A DNA stretch of 64,000 bases from Lysobacterales bacterium (GTDB lineage Bacteria > Pseudomonadota > Gammaproteobacteria > Xanthomonadales > SZUA-36), in NCBI GenBank assembly GCA_021648045.1, contig JAKITM010000004.1, forward strand, positions 1 to 64,000. The letters are read 5' to 3'. Each line of letters starts with the position of its first letter. The stretch's first letter is position 1. Below the pieces are notes generated by a model. That model worked only from the letters and a program-made list of their open reading frames with translations, made no database searches and was not told where the DNA came from. A program made the translations under genes and the position numbers. Shown piece by piece: positions 1 to 11,275 of the stretch.

Positions 1-3
1 TGA

Positions 4-243
4 GCATGCAGCAGTAGTGGGTTTCTCTGTACAGTCCTTGTATGCCAGCAAGAATATACTAATCAAAAAGGGTGCTTTACTGGGTGTACACCCGCTCGGT
101 TTCAGCGGGTGCAAGTGTTGGAAGCCGAGCCTGGTAGTCAGTGGCGGATTGGGTTAGCCAACGGTGTATCGGTGGCCTTTGTTGGCGAGGTGAATGCTGG
201 GTCGTTACAAACCATATTAAACGCTGCCGCTGAGCTTGAGTAA
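4..243 (+). pseudogene. IS66 TnpA-like accessory protein, C-terminal remnant
   Basis: The frame ending at the TAA at 241-243 reads ...WRIGLANGVSVAFVGEV...LQTILNAAAELE. This fits the C-terminal beta-rich segment of the small first protein of IS66 elements (a hydrophobic strand pair followed by a short helix that ends the protein). The conserved look begins at about base 100; the frame before that does not resemble the helix-turn-helix part of TnpA, so a frameshift or rearrangement upstream is likely. It overlaps the tnpB start by one base. The family call rests on this short stretch plus the two neighbouring IS66 pieces. Confidence 0.55.
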
Positions 244-357
244 TGTGCCCGGCGAATGACCTTCCAGAGGTTTACCTGTACCGAGATATTGTTGATTTTA
301 GAATAGGTATCTATGGGCTGGCGGTGTTGGTAGAAGCTGAACTGGAGCGGAATTTTC
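243..357 (+). pseudogene. IS66 TnpB (Orf2), N-terminal remnant
   Basis: The frame starting at ATG 243 encodes LPEVYLYRDIVDFRIGIYGLA and VEAELE. This is the hallmark N-terminus of IS66 Orf2 (canonical ...YL..g.tDmRkGidGLa.lV...l). The similarity stops after about 37 codons. From about base 358 the sequence continues in another frame as the end of tnpC, so the last two thirds of tnpB and most of tnpC were removed in one deletion. No function is expected. Confidence 0.75.
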
Positions 358-522
358 TCAGAACACCTGTACTCGCTAATCGAAACGGCCAAGGCCAATG
401 GCTTGGAGCCGTATGCTTATCTGCGGTATATATTTACCGAACCACCGAAAGCAGAAACCGTGGAAGCCCTCGAGACATTGCTGCCGGGCAATATCAACAT
501 GGGTCAGATCCGGGGTGGGTGA
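358..522 (+). pseudogene. IS66 transposase TnpC, C-terminal remnant
   Basis: Reading from base 361, the codons give EHLYSLIETAKANGLEPYAY then LRYIFTEPPKAETVEALETL and end at the TGA at 520-522. This is the well-conserved C-terminal tail of the large IS66 transposase (SLIETAKANGLEPYAYLR.vf...P.a.t.e..eaLLPw.i). The DDE catalytic core upstream is entirely absent. The reading frame differs from that of the tnpB remnant it abuts, which places the deletion junction near 355-358. Confidence 0.8.
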
Positions 523-635
523 GCAAGGGCGGTGTTTATTAACCACTTACACTTTTTCAACCACATTTACATAAGGCAGTGATTAATAGCAATCCAAGCT
601 TTCATAGTAAAAACACAATAACACTACTGCCCAGG

Positions 636-884
636 TTATTTATTCAGCCTTTCTTCCGCTTCGACCTGAGTAAATGTCTGGTTTCTTAGTATTGCTGTTT
701 CAGCCCGGGCAATACCTTCTAAAATATCTAACCGCCTTTGGGTCTGCTCATAGTCATTAATATTTAACAGGTAAGCTGTGGGCTTTCCATGCTCAGTTAT
801 TAATACTGGTTCACTTGATGAATTGAGATCTATGAGTGTTTTAGCAACTTGGCGCACAAGTATTGATATATTTATTATTTTCAT
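636..884 (-). CDS. Orphan type II antitoxin, Phd/YefM family
   Basis: An 82-residue protein with the Phd/YefM pattern: a basic N-terminus (MKIINISILVRQVAKTLIDL), then EPVLITEHGKPTAYLL, then a helical acidic tail. Such antitoxins bind their own operator with the N-terminal domain and neutralise a RelE/ParE/Doc toxin with the C-terminal helix. A weak GAGAGAA Shine-Dalgarno-like stretch precedes the ATG. No toxin follows: downstream on this strand there are only about 85 bp before the IS66 end. The toxin gene has been lost or displaced, possibly by that insertion. Upstream lies the Tn7-like end and glmS, so the gene is probably mobile-element cargo. Confidence 0.8.
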   Translation of the reverse strand: MKIINISILVRQVAKTLIDLNSSSEPVLITEHGKPTAYLLNINDYEQTQRRLDILEGIARAETAILRNQTFTQVEAEERLNK

Positions 885-1069
885 AACTTCATTCTCTCAA
901 AGCTTGGAGGCTCTGGTAAAGTCAATAATGCATCGGTTCACCAGTTTCTGCTTGCTTCAATATCGATAGAATCTGTGAGTCGCTCTGGAGATTCCTGTGG
1001 CAGGTTCGTGTGAGTTGGTCAGAAAATTCCCGACTCTATTTTCACCAAATCCCTAGTCAGATAAATCTC

Positions 1070-1136
1070 AGTATGCAACTTTATTACTTAGTATGAAACT
1101 TTATTACTCAGTATGAAACTTTAATACTCTCCGACA
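1070..1136 (-). mobile_element. Tn7-like transposon right end with three TnsB-type binding repeats
   Basis: Read on the minus strand from 1136, the sequence begins TGTCGGAGAG and runs into three directly abutting 20-bp repeats at 1110-1129, 1090-1109 and 1070-1089, each of the form GAGTAATAAAGTTTCATACT with one to three changes. The Tn7 right end as I recall it begins TGTGGGCGGA and carries tandem TnsB sites of the form ACAATAAAGTCTTAAACTGA, which matches here at about 15 of 20 positions. The tip lies 24 bp beyond the glmS stop codon, the Tn7 insertion position, and in the Tn7 orientation (right end facing glmS). The element must extend leftwards. No tns gene is visible in the 1.1 kb available. 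Confidence 0.75.
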
Positions 1137-1200
1137 AGTAAAGAGTAACCCACCACCCACTCACTCAACCGTCACAGATTTCGCCAAGTTCCTCGGCTGA
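1137..1200 (-). other. attTn7-type insertion site (glmS 3' end and downstream 24 bp)
   Basis: TnsD recognises the last codons of glmS and directs insertion about 25 bp past the stop codon. Here the glmS C-terminus (NLAKSVTVE, stop at 1161-1163) is intact and is followed by 24 bp before the TGT tip at 1136. The 5 bp next to the tip (1137-1141, AGTAA on plus, TTACT on minus) would be the expected target duplication; the matching copy would lie outside the window. Confidence 0.65.
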
Positions 1201-2999
1201 TCTATTTCTGTGCCTTTGAGAATTGCCACATGGTAGGCCAGTAGTTGTAGGGGTATGGTTAAGACTATCGGTGCAACCAGCGTGCCACCGGTTTCCACCT
1301 GGACGACCTTGCCATGATCGGCGGCGAGTTTAGCCACCGCTTCCCTGTCGGCGACTACGATCAGGCGGCCGCCGCGGGCTTTTACTTCGGCAATATTGGA
1401 TACTAGTTTTTCAGTCAGGGAATCATTCGGTGCAACCGCAACCACTGGCATATTTTCATCTACCAGTGCCAATGGGCCGTGTTTTAATTCACCGGCTGGA
1501 TAGGCCTCGGCGTGGATATATGAAATCTCTTTGAGTTTAAGCGCACCTTCCAATGCAATAGGATAATGGTCGCCACGACCAAGGTAGAGGGCGTGTTCTT
1601 TGTCGGCGAAGTCTTTTGCCAGTAGTTTTAATTCATCGTTAAGTTCTAGTGCTGAAGCCAGCAGACCTGGGAGTTGTTCCAGCTCGGTTACCCGTTGGCG
1701 ATAGACATCCTCATCCATGCCGTTGAGTTGCGCCAATCTCAGGGTTAGCAACTGCAGCGCAGCCAACTGGGTGGTAAATGCTTTGGTTGATGCCACTCCG
1801 ATTTCCGGTCCGGCGCGGGTCATCAGTATCAGGTCGGATTCGCGTACGGCTGATGATTCTGGAACATTACAGACGACTAAAGTTGCCAGATAACTTTCTT
1901 TCTTTGCATGGCGCAAGGCGGATAAGGTATCGAGGGTTTCGCCGGACTGGGTAATGGTGACATACAGGCAATTTGATGGCACCACTGGTTTACGGTAGCG
2001 ATATTCGCTGGCTATCTCAACACTGCACGGTATTCCGGCGAGCTCTTCGATTTGATAACGGGCCACCATGCCGGCGTAATAACTGGTTCCACAGGCGACA
2101 ATATGTACATTTTCGACCTTGGCCAGCAACTCATCAGCACCCACGCCGAAAATATTGGCGAGTACTTTACCGCCGAATATCCGACCTTCAAGCGTTTCGG
2201 CTACAGCACCCGGTTGCTCGTGAATTTCTTTGAGCATAAAGTGAGGGTATGGGCCTTTGTCGAATGCTTCGCTATCGACTTTACTGGTTTTAACTTCTCG
2301 GGTGGTGTTATTTCCATCAACATCTAGCAGTAAGTATTCATCCGCTCGGATGCGCACCAAGTCGCCCTCTTCCAGATAAATAAACTGTCGGGTTTCAGGT
2401 AGTAGCGCGTGTACATCTGAAGCAAGAAAGTGTTCGTTTCCAGCTTCTCCAATTCCCAGCACCAGTGGGCTACCAAGGCGCGCGCCTACTACGGTTTCCG
2501 GTTCACGGCTGGAAGTTACCGCAATCGCATAGGCTCCACGAAAGCGCTCACAGGCTTTGCTTACTGCGGTGAATAAATCACCGTGCTCGCGTTCCAGCTG
2601 GTCGATAAGATGCACCATCACTTCGGTATCAGTTTCTGAGCCGAAGGTATAACCTGCTTGGGTTAATTCATTCCGCAGTTCCGCGTGGTTTTCTATAATG
2701 CCATTGTGAACCAGTGCGATTTTGCTGCCGGAAAGATGTGGGTGGGCATTTGCTGTATTGGGTACTCCGTGAGTTGCCCAACGAGTGTGGGCAATGCCAC
2801 AATGACCCTCTATGGGGCTGGATTGCCAGAGTGCTTCCAGTGCCGCAACTTTACCCTGAGTGCGCAATCGTTGTAAGCCAGAATCGGTTTGCAATGCAAT
2901 ACCGGCTGAATCGTAGCCACGATATTCAAGGGCTTTGAGACCGGTAATTAATATTTTTGAAATTGGCCGATGAGTACAGGCCGCAACAATTCCACACAT
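1161..2999 (-). CDS. glmS: Glutamine--fructose-6-phosphate aminotransferase (isomerizing)
   Basis: Makes glucosamine-6-phosphate from fructose-6-phosphate and glutamine, the first step towards UDP-GlcNAc for peptidoglycan and LPS. At 612 residues it is full length. Cys2, directly after the start Met in MCGIVA, is the glutaminase nucleophile; the N-terminal amidotransferase domain (about 1-220) also shows the ALEYRGYDSAG and HTRWATHG motifs. Two SIS domains follow (about 290-430 and 460-600), with TQSGETLDT as a sugar-phosphate loop, and the C-terminus ends DQPRNLAKSVTVE. glmU lies 21 bp upstream on the same strand, so the two are probably cotranscribed. Its 3' end serves as the attTn7 target used by the element to the left. 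Confidence 0.97.
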   Translation of the reverse strand: MCGIVAACTHRPISKILITGLKALEYRGYDSAGIALQTDSGLQRLRTQGKVAALEALWQSSPIEGHCGIAHTRWATHGVPNTANAHPHLSGSKIALVHNGIIENHAELRNELTQAGYTFGSETDTEVMVHLIDQLEREHGDLFTAVSKACERFRGAYAIAVTSSREPETVVGARLGSPLVLGIGEAGNEHFLASDVHALLPETRQFIYLEEGDLVRIRADEYLLLDVDGNNTTREVKTSKVDSEAFDKGPYPHFMLKEIHEQPGAVAETLEGRIFGGKVLANIFGVGADELLAKVENVHIVACGTSYYAGMVARYQIEELAGIPCSVEIASEYRYRKPVVPSNCLYVTITQSGETLDTLSALRHAKKESYLATLVVCNVPESSAVRESDLILMTRAGPEIGVASTKAFTTQLAALQLLTLRLAQLNGMDEDVYRQRVTELEQLPGLLASALELNDELKLLAKDFADKEHALYLGRGDHYPIALEGALKLKEISYIHAEAYPAGELKHGPLALVDENMPVVAVAPNDSLTEKLVSNIAEVKARGGRLIVVADREAVAKLAADHGKVVQVETGGTLVAPIVLTIPLQLLAYHVAILKGTEIDQPRNLAKSVTVE

Positions 3000-3020
3000 A
3001 GCGTAATTTGCCTCTGGTGC

Positions 3021-4403
3021 TTAATCTGATTTTTTAACGGGTCGTTTCCAACCACGAATATTGGTTTGTTTTGATCTGCTAACCGCTAATGTTTCGGCGG
3101 CAACATCTCGGGTGATTGTTGATCCGGCTCCCACGGTGGCATTTTTACCTATTTTTACCGGCGCTACCAACTGGGTGTCAGAACCTATGAATACACCATC
3201 TTCGATAACCGTTTTAGATTTATTCACACCGTCATAATTGCAGGTGATGGTTCCAGCACCGATATTTACATTGGCGCCAATAACAGCATCACCAATATAA
3301 CTCAGGTGGCTGGCCTTGCTGCCTTTGGCAACAGTCGATTTTTTAATTTCAACAAAGTTGCCAATTTTGACCTCATCGGCAAGTACGGTGCCAGGACGCA
3401 CTCTGGCAAATGGTCCAATATTGCAGTTGACGCCAATCTGTGCTGCTTCGATAACCGAGTGGTCTTCAACTCTGGTATCGCAACCAATCTCGACATTTTT
3501 TAATCTAACCCCGGCGCCAATATATACATTGTCAGCGAGTACGACTTTGCCCTCCAGGATGACATTGATATCAATACTCACATCCCGGCCTACCTCGACA
3601 GTACCACGCACATCCACACGCGCAGGATCGGCAAGTGACACACCAGCATCCATTAACTGGTTTGCCTGTTGTTGCTGATAACGGCGTTCTAGCATGGCCA
3701 GTTGACGACGGTCGTTGGCGCCTTGTAAATCTATTGCATCGTTTGCCACTACCGCTTGAATTTCTATACCGCGCGTATGGGCGATGGAAAAAATGTCGGT
3801 CAGGTAAAATTCTTTCTGGGAATTATTGCTGTCTATTTGATTCAACAATTGATTCAAGAGCTTTTGTGATGCGACTAAAATTCCAGTATTAACTTCTTTA
3901 ATTTTCAGCTGTTCGGCGCTGGCATCTTTTTGTTCAACTATGCCGGTTATGCTGGTGTTTGAATCACGCAGAATACGCCCGTAGCCCTGCGGACTTTCCG
4001 GCAACATAGTTAATAATGACAACTCAGTCTTTGTGCCAGTAAGAGACTCAAGATCTTGCAGGGATACCAATGGGTGGTCACCGTAGAGCACCAATATCAG
4101 TGCATCATCCGGTATTGCCGGCAATGCCTGTTGTACTGCATGGCCCGTGCCTAAGCGTTCCGCCTGGTGAACCCAGTTAATATCTTGTGTGTCTGTAAAC
4201 GCTGCCATGACTGCATCGCTTTGCGAACCAATAACAATGTGAATACCAGCCGGGTTTAATTGCCTTGCCGTATCCAGCAGATGGGAAAGCATTGGCCTGC
4301 CGCCCAGTGGTTGCAGAATCTTTGGCAGATTCGAACGCATGCGTGTGCCTTCGCCGGCAGCGAGGATAACAATATGCAGTGATTGTGTGTGTTGTTCGGG
4401 CAT
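3021..4403 (-). CDS. glmU: Bifunctional UDP-GlcNAc pyrophosphorylase / glucosamine-1-P acetyltransferase
   Basis: Catalyses the last two steps to UDP-GlcNAc: acetylation of glucosamine-1-phosphate by the C-terminal domain and uridylylation by the N-terminal domain. The uridylyltransferase half carries LAAGEGTRM and, further on, LYGDHPL. The C-terminal half (about 250-450) is a left-handed beta helix of hexapeptide repeats, with RPGTVL, VEIKKS and NIGAGTITCNYDG typical of the acetyltransferase site. At 460 residues it has the usual length. It sits directly upstream of glmS and downstream of the atp operon terminator. Confidence 0.97.
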   Translation of the reverse strand: MPEQHTQSLHIVILAAGEGTRMRSNLPKILQPLGGRPMLSHLLDTARQLNPAGIHIVIGSQSDAVMAAFTDTQDINWVHQAERLGTGHAVQQALPAIPDDALILVLYGDHPLVSLQDLESLTGTKTELSLLTMLPESPQGYGRILRDSNTSITGIVEQKDASAEQLKIKEVNTGILVASQKLLNQLLNQIDSNNSQKEFYLTDIFSIAHTRGIEIQAVVANDAIDLQGANDRRQLAMLERRYQQQQANQLMDAGVSLADPARVDVRGTVEVGRDVSIDINVILEGKVVLADNVYIGAGVRLKNVEIGCDTRVEDHSVIEAAQIGVNCNIGPFARVRPGTVLADEVKIGNFVEIKKSTVAKGSKASHLSYIGDAVIGANVNIGAGTITCNYDGVNKSKTVIEDGVFIGSDTQLVAPVKIGKNATVGAGSTITRDVAAETLAVSRSKQTNIRGWKRPVKKSD

Positions 4404-4479
4404 GTATTGAGTATCTTTTTTTCTGCTTACATTATATCAGTGCTGACTGTATGCGGGGTGAATGCTAGCGCAGTTAATA

Positions 4480-4504
4480 AAACACCGGCAATAAGCCGGT
4501 GTTT
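4480..4504 (-). terminator. Rho-independent terminator of the atp operon
   Basis: A perfect 10-bp stem (AAACACCGGC / GCCGGTGTTT) with a 5-nt loop AATAA lies about 35 bp past the atpC stop codon. On the minus strand the stem is followed by TTATTAACTG, a short T-rich tract. The A/T ends of the arms give it a bidirectional look, but only the atp operon reads into it. Confidence 0.8.
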
Positions 4505-4539
4505 AATATTACTTAATGTTACTTGATATTCTATATAAC

Positions 4540-4965
4540 TTAACGCTTCATGCGTTTTTTCCATTGTCTCAATGCTGAAATCTCGGCAATCGCCATCGCC
4601 AATTTTGCCTGAGCTTGGGCGATGTCCATTTCACCGTGTTGATCTGCAATGGTGCGCTCTGCTTCTTCTTTCGCCTGCAAAGCTGCTGCCTCATCGAGGT
4701 GGCTGGCACGAATGGCGGTATCTGCCAACACGGTAACCACATGCGGCTGGATTTCTATTAAGCCGCCGGAAACATAATAATCCTCTTCATTATCATCTTC
4801 CAACTTCACCCGAACTAGGCCAGGCTTTAAGCGGGTCAGCAAAGGGGTATGCCGGGGTGCGATACCCAACTCACCCATTTCACCATTTGCAAAGACCATC
4901 GCTACCGTGCCGGAGAATATCTCACCTTCGGCACTAACGATGTCACAATGAATAGTTTTTGACAT
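4540..4965 (-). CDS. atpC: F1F0 ATP synthase epsilon subunit
   Basis: A central-stalk subunit that couples rotation and inhibits ATP hydrolysis. The 141-residue protein begins with the beta-sandwich domain (IHCDIVSAEGEIFSG, GELGIAPRHTPLLT, YYVSGGLIEIQPHVVTVLAD) and ends with the two-helix hairpin rich in Ala, Glu and Gln (about 90-135). It is last in the atp operon, 50 bp downstream of atpD, and is followed by a strong hairpin terminator. The basic tail QWKKRMKR is slightly unusual but the length is normal. Confidence 0.96.
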   Translation of the reverse strand: MSKTIHCDIVSAEGEIFSGTVAMVFANGEMGELGIAPRHTPLLTRLKPGLVRVKLEDDNEEDYYVSGGLIEIQPHVVTVLADTAIRASHLDEAAALQAKEEAERTIADQHGEMDIAQAQAKLAMAIAEISALRQWKKRMKR

Positions 4966-5016
4966 TATAGGTCTCTCTTTACTTAATCTGAGTCAGCTTT
5001 ATTCAGCAAAGGCCAA

Positions 5017-6429
<1,413 letters not shown>

Positions 6430-6482
6430 CTAATTACAAAACTTTAATGACTAAAAAAATAATTTATTTGTAGTACAAACAG

Positions 6483-7349
6483 TTATTCAACTGCTGCCGC
6501 ACCACTCACAATTTCCGATAATTCCTGAGTGATCGATGCCTGCCGCGCCTTGTTATAGACCAGCTGTAGTTCATCGATCAAATCACCGGCGTTATCGGTC
6601 GCGGCTTTCATCGCTACCATTCTGGCGGCATGCTCTGAGGCCAAGTTTTCCAGAACTGCCTGAAAAATTAAGGACTCAAAGTAGCGCGACAACACCGTAT
6701 CCAGCAGATCACGGGCTTCGGGCTCATAAATGTAGTCCCAAAGCTCGGTAATCTGTTCATCATCACCCTCTGGCAACGGCAGAATTGTTTCCAGCGTTGG
6801 CTCCTGAGTCATGGTGTTTACAAAATTATTATAGGCCAGCACCACCCGATCGAGTTCAAGCTCCCGATATTTATCGCCCAGTAATTTCAACGGGCCGACT
6901 AAATCGGCGATCTGCGGCTTTTCACCCAGATCGATACTGCTACCTATCAGGTTTACTTTCAAACCTTTAAAAAACTGGGTGGCTTTCTTGCCGAAGGTGA
7001 CGATATCGACTTCTATGCCCTGTTCCTGATAGTCAGCAATTTCTTTCAGCAACCTACGGAACAGATTGTTATTCAGACCGCCACAAAGACCACGGTCACT
7101 GGAAACAACAATATAGCCCACGCGCTTTATTTGCTCTCGCTTGAGCGTGAACGGATGCCGGTATTCCGGCTGCGCTTTCGACAGATGCGAAATAACCTGT
7201 TTAATCATCCGCGCATAAGGGCGGGACTGTTGCATAAGATCCTGTGATTTACGGATCTTGGCAGCAGATACCATCTCTAGTGCATTGGTCACCTTGCGGG
7301 TGTTTTTCACACTATTGATTTTGGTTGTGATTTCTCTAGCGCCAGACAT
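6483..7349 (-). CDS. atpG: F1F0 ATP synthase gamma subunit
   Basis: The rotor shaft of F1. The 288-residue protein starts with the conserved helix [26 protein letters not shown] sequence ([10 protein letters not shown] follows) and carries [11 protein letters not shown] in the central Rossmann-like part. The C-terminal coiled-coil helix ends with [20 protein letters not shown] and [18 protein letters not shown], both diagnostic for the family. It is 37 bp downstream of atpA in the usual order. Confidence 0.97.
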   Translation of the reverse strand: MSGAREITTKINSVKNTRKVTNALEMVSAAKIRKSQDLMQQSRPYARMIKQVISHLSKAQPEYRHPFTLKREQIKRVGYIVVSSDRGLCGGLNNNLFRRLLKEIADYQEQGIEVDIVTFGKKATQFFKGLKVNLIGSSIDLGEKPQIADLVGPLKLLGDKYRELELDRVVLAYNNFVNTMTQEPTLETILPLPEGDDEQITELWDYIYEPEARDLLDTVLSRYFESLIFQAVLENLASEHAARMVAMKAATDNAGDLIDELQLVYNKARQASITQELSEIVSGAAAVE

Positions 7350-7386
7350 TCTCTTGCCTCGTTGTATTTATTCTATGCAAGACAGC

Positions 7387-8934
7387 TTAGTAGCTGCCAG
7401 TTGCCTTGAAATCTTCAAGTGCGGTGGTCAACTGCCCTGAAAGGTCATCGTTCCAGATACCACTGTCACCAATTTCGTCCAGCAAAGGCTGATATTTGTT
7501 GGTCAGGAAGCTGTGCAAGGCTGACTCGAAATCGCCAATCTTTTTGACTTCAACATCATCAAGGAAGCCTTCGTTGGCAGCATACAAAGATGCGCCCATA
7601 GTGGCTGTAGACAGCGGGCTATACTGCCCCTGTTTCATCAAGTCAGTTACGCGTTCGCCACGCTCCAGCTGCGCCCGGGTGGCTTCATCCAGATCGGATG
7701 CAAACTGGGCAAATGCCGCCAACTCACGATACTGCGCCAATGCCAGACGAATACCGCCGCCAAGTTTCTTAATAATTTTAGTTTGCGCTGCACCACCCAC
7801 TCGCGATACAGACAAACCCGCGTTGATTGCTGGGCGAATACCGGCATTAAACAGATCGGTCTCAAGGAAGATCTGGCCATCGGTAATTGAAATTACATTG
7901 GTCGGTACGAATGCTGATACATCGCCGGCCTGGGTTTCAATGATTGGCAGCGCGGTTAAAGAACCGGTTTTGCCTTTTACTGCACCGTTAGTGAATTTTT
8001 CAACATATTCAACATTAACTCGGGCCGCTCTTTCCAGCAGACGCGAATGCAAATAGAAAACATCGCCTGGATACGCTTCACGACCCGGTGGGCGACGCAA
8101 TAACAGGGATACCTGACGGTAGGCCCATGCCTGCTTGGTCAAATCATCATAAATAATCAATGCATCTTCACCGCGGTCACGGAAATACTCACCCATGGCA
8201 CAACCGGCATATGGCGCCATGTACTGCATGGCGGCAGAGTCTGCAGCACCAGCAACAACTACAATGGTGTGTTCCATTGCGCCATGCTCTTCTAGCTTGG
8301 CCACAACATTGGCAATGGTTGATTGTTTCTGGCCAATGGCAACATAAATACAGGTAATGCCTTTGCCTTTTTGGTTAATGATGGTGTCGATTGCGATTGC
8401 CGTCTTACCCGTCTGGCGATCGCCGATAATTAATTCACGCTGGCCACGGCCAACCGGAACCATCGCATCGATCGCTTTCAAACCTGTTTGCATTGGCTGG
8501 TCAACAGACTGACGCTCGATAACGCCCGGCGCTACGCGCTCTACCGGTGAAAAGCCGTCGTTTTCAATCGTACCTTGTCCATCGATTGGGCTACCCAGGG
8601 TATCAACAACCCGCCCCAGCAGGCCACGACCTACTGGTACTTCGAGAATACGACCGGTACACTTGACGATATCGCCTTCAGAGATACCTTCGTAATCGCC
8701 CAGTACAACAACACCTACAGAGTCGCGTTCCAGATTCATCGCCAAACCATAAACCTGGTCTGGAAATTCAATCATTTCGCCCTGCATGGCATCTTCAAGA
8801 CCATGGATTCGAATAATTCCGTCGGCTACACTAACTACAGTGCCTTCGTTACGGGCTTCGGAAACGACTTCAAACTGTTCGACTCGTTCTTTGATCAGTT
8901 CTGAGATTTCTGATGGATTCAGTTGCGTTTGCAT
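7387..8934 (-). CDS. atpA: F1F0 ATP synthase alpha subunit
   Basis: The regulatory nucleotide-binding subunit of F1. Walker A is [14 protein letters not shown]; the arginine-finger region lies near [21 protein letters not shown] place the start at the ATG 8932-8934 ([15 protein letters not shown]), which fits the family N-terminus and gives 515 residues; AGGAAAG lies a short distance upstream. The frame stays open 20 codons further to 8994 (MAQRSFSNF...), but that extension is Lys-rich and not family-like. The gene lies between atpH and atpG. Confidence 0.97.
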   Translation of the reverse strand: MQTQLNPSEISELIKERVEQFEVVSEARNEGTVVSVADGIIRIHGLEDAMQGEMIEFPDQVYGLAMNLERDSVGVVVLGDYEGISEGDIVKCTGRILEVPVGRGLLGRVVDTLGSPIDGQGTIENDGFSPVERVAPGVIERQSVDQPMQTGLKAIDAMVPVGRGQRELIIGDRQTGKTAIAIDTIINQKGKGITCIYVAIGQKQSTIANVVAKLEEHGAMEHTIVVVAGAADSAAMQYMAPYAGCAMGEYFRDRGEDALIIYDDLTKQAWAYRQVSLLLRRPPGREAYPGDVFYLHSRLLERAARVNVEYVEKFTNGAVKGKTGSLTALPIIETQAGDVSAFVPTNVISITDGQIFLETDLFNAGIRPAINAGLSVSRVGGAAQTKIIKKLGGGIRLALAQYRELAAFAQFASDLDEATRAQLERGERVTDLMKQGQYSPLSTATMGASLYAANEGFLDDVEVKKIGDFESALHSFLTNKYQPLLDEIGDSGIWNDDLSGQLTTALEDFKATGSY

Positions 8935-9007
8935 CTTTTTCTTTCCTGGTTTTATCTCGACGCCAACGAAGTTACTAAAACTTCTCTGCGCCATTCATTA
9001 AATTAAG

Positions 9008-9544
9008 TTAATCGGCCAACTGTACGGCCAGTTTATTCAGCTCACCTTTGATCGAGCCATCTATTACCATATCACCGGCGTGGATTATGGCACCACCGAT
9101 TAAAGCCGGATCGACCGTAGCCCGTAACTCGATATTACGATCAAAACGACGCGCCAGCGCATCGCTCATCCGCTTTTTCTGATCATCTGACAGCTCAACC
9201 GCAGATACCACTTTTACTGCCAGCTCTTTCTCTTCTTCAAGGCGCAAATCCGTAAACATGGATTTAATTTCTGGCAATAATGAAAGCCGTTCATTGCCAG
9301 CAAGCACATCTATAAAGTGGGCAAACTTTGCGTTAAAGCGCTCCCCACCCGTTTCGCGCACAAGCTTCGCCACGGAGGACTCAAACACACCCGGGCTATC
9401 AATTAATTTGCGAACATCCGGGTTAGCTACAATGCTCGCCGCGCTGCCAAGCATGCGACTCCATTTAGCCAGTGCAGAATCGGCACGCGCCATTTCAAAT
9501 GCTGCTTTGGCATAGGGTCGGGCAAGTTTGGTTAAGTTACTCAT
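9008..9544 (-). CDS. atpH: F1F0 ATP synthase delta subunit
   Basis: Joins the peripheral b-stalk to the top of the alpha3beta3 head. The 178-residue protein has the N-terminal helical bundle beginning LARPYAKAAFEMA and the C-terminal conserved block around DPALIGGAIIHAGDMVIDGSIKG, both standard for AtpH. It sits 11 bp downstream of atpF and about 70 bp upstream of atpA. Confidence 0.96.
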   Translation of the reverse strand: MSNLTKLARPYAKAAFEMARADSALAKWSRMLGSAASIVANPDVRKLIDSPGVFESSVAKLVRETGGERFNAKFAHFIDVLAGNERLSLLPEIKSMFTDLRLEEEKELAVKVVSAVELSDDQKKRMSDALARRFDRNIELRATVDPALIGGAIIHAGDMVIDGSIKGELNKLAVQLAD

Positions 9545-9555
9545 CTATATACTGC

Positions 9556-10026
9556 CTAAATTTCAGCAATCAGTTTTTCTAGTAACTGCTCGTGGGTTTT
9601 CGGATCAATTTCTTTCTTGATCAATTTTTCCGCACCCAGTACAGCCAAAGTTGCTACCGATTGACGCAGCGTTTCGCGTGCATGGTTGGCACTCTGCTGA
9701 ATTTCCGCATCGGCCGCCGTTACCTGGCGTTCGCGCTCGGCCACGGCTTCATCTTTCGCCTGGCTGAGAATCTGAATACCGCGCTGATTGCCCGCCTCGA
9801 TAATTTCTGAGGCCTGGCCGCGAGCGTTATCAGTAATAGATGTCGCTTCAACATTCGCCAGCTCCAGCGCTTTCGCCGCTTCGTCTGTGGCAGCTAAACC
9901 TTCAGCAATCTTAGCTCGGCGTTCATCCAATGCCGTGATAATTGGCGGCCAAATATACTTCATACAGAACGCAACGAATACAATCATCGCAATGATCTGT
10001 CCAATAATTGTCATATTTATATTCAC
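9556..10026 (-). CDS. atpF: F1F0 ATP synthase b subunit
   Basis: The peripheral stator stalk. The 156-residue protein has one N-terminal membrane helix (about 5-25, [20 protein letters not shown]) followed by PPI and a long Ala/Glu/Gln-rich coiled coil, including [12 protein letters not shown] and [15 protein letters not shown] near the C-terminus, which binds delta. The length equals that of E. coli subunit b. It lies between atpE and atpH. Confidence 0.96.
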   Translation of the reverse strand: MNINMTIIGQIIAMIVFVAFCMKYIWPPIITALDERRAKIAEGLAATDEAAKALELANVEATSITDNARGQASEIIEAGNQRGIQILSQAKDEAVAERERQVTAADAEIQQSANHARETLRQSVATLAVLGAEKLIKKEIDPKTHEQLLEKLIAEI

Positions 10027-10066
10027 GCCATTACCTCGCTTTAGTTGTTACCAGACCTAAGTTTGA

Positions 10067-10354
<288 letters not shown>

Positions 10355-10412
10355 CTACATCCGTTACGGATTATTTACTTATTACAATTAAAATTAAAGT
10401 TAAATTAAAAAA

Positions 10413-11267
<855 letters not shown>

Positions 11268-11275
11268 TTACCCAA

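Larger units (their letters stand above)
1..550 (+). mobile_element. IS66-family insertion sequence remnant (left side outside window)
   Basis: Three consecutive IS66-type coding remnants lie on the plus strand in the usual order: the end of a TnpA-like frame, the start of tnpB, and the end of tnpC. The tnpA stop and tnpB start overlap as TAATG at 241-245, as in intact IS66 elements. After the tnpC stop the sequence runs to CACTTAC at 544-550, whose complement GTAAGTG resembles the GTAAGCG-type terminus of IS66 elements, so the right tip is probably at or near 550. Most of tnpB and nearly all of tnpC are missing, so the copy cannot move by itself. The left tip is outside the window. Confidence 0.75.

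Noticed and set aside
778..969. Plus-strand frame of 63 codons overlapping the antitoxin as a possible toxin
   Set aside because: It overlaps the antitoxin antisense, has no RelE/ParE/Doc features, and toxins of this type are encoded on the same strand downstream.
1070..1129. Three 20-bp direct repeats as a tiny CRISPR array
   Set aside because: The repeats abut with no spacers and match the Tn7-type TnsB site pattern next to a TGT terminus; no cas genes are nearby.
7496..8056. Plus-strand frame of 186 codons opposite atpA
   Set aside because: Antisense shadow of the highly conserved atpA gene.
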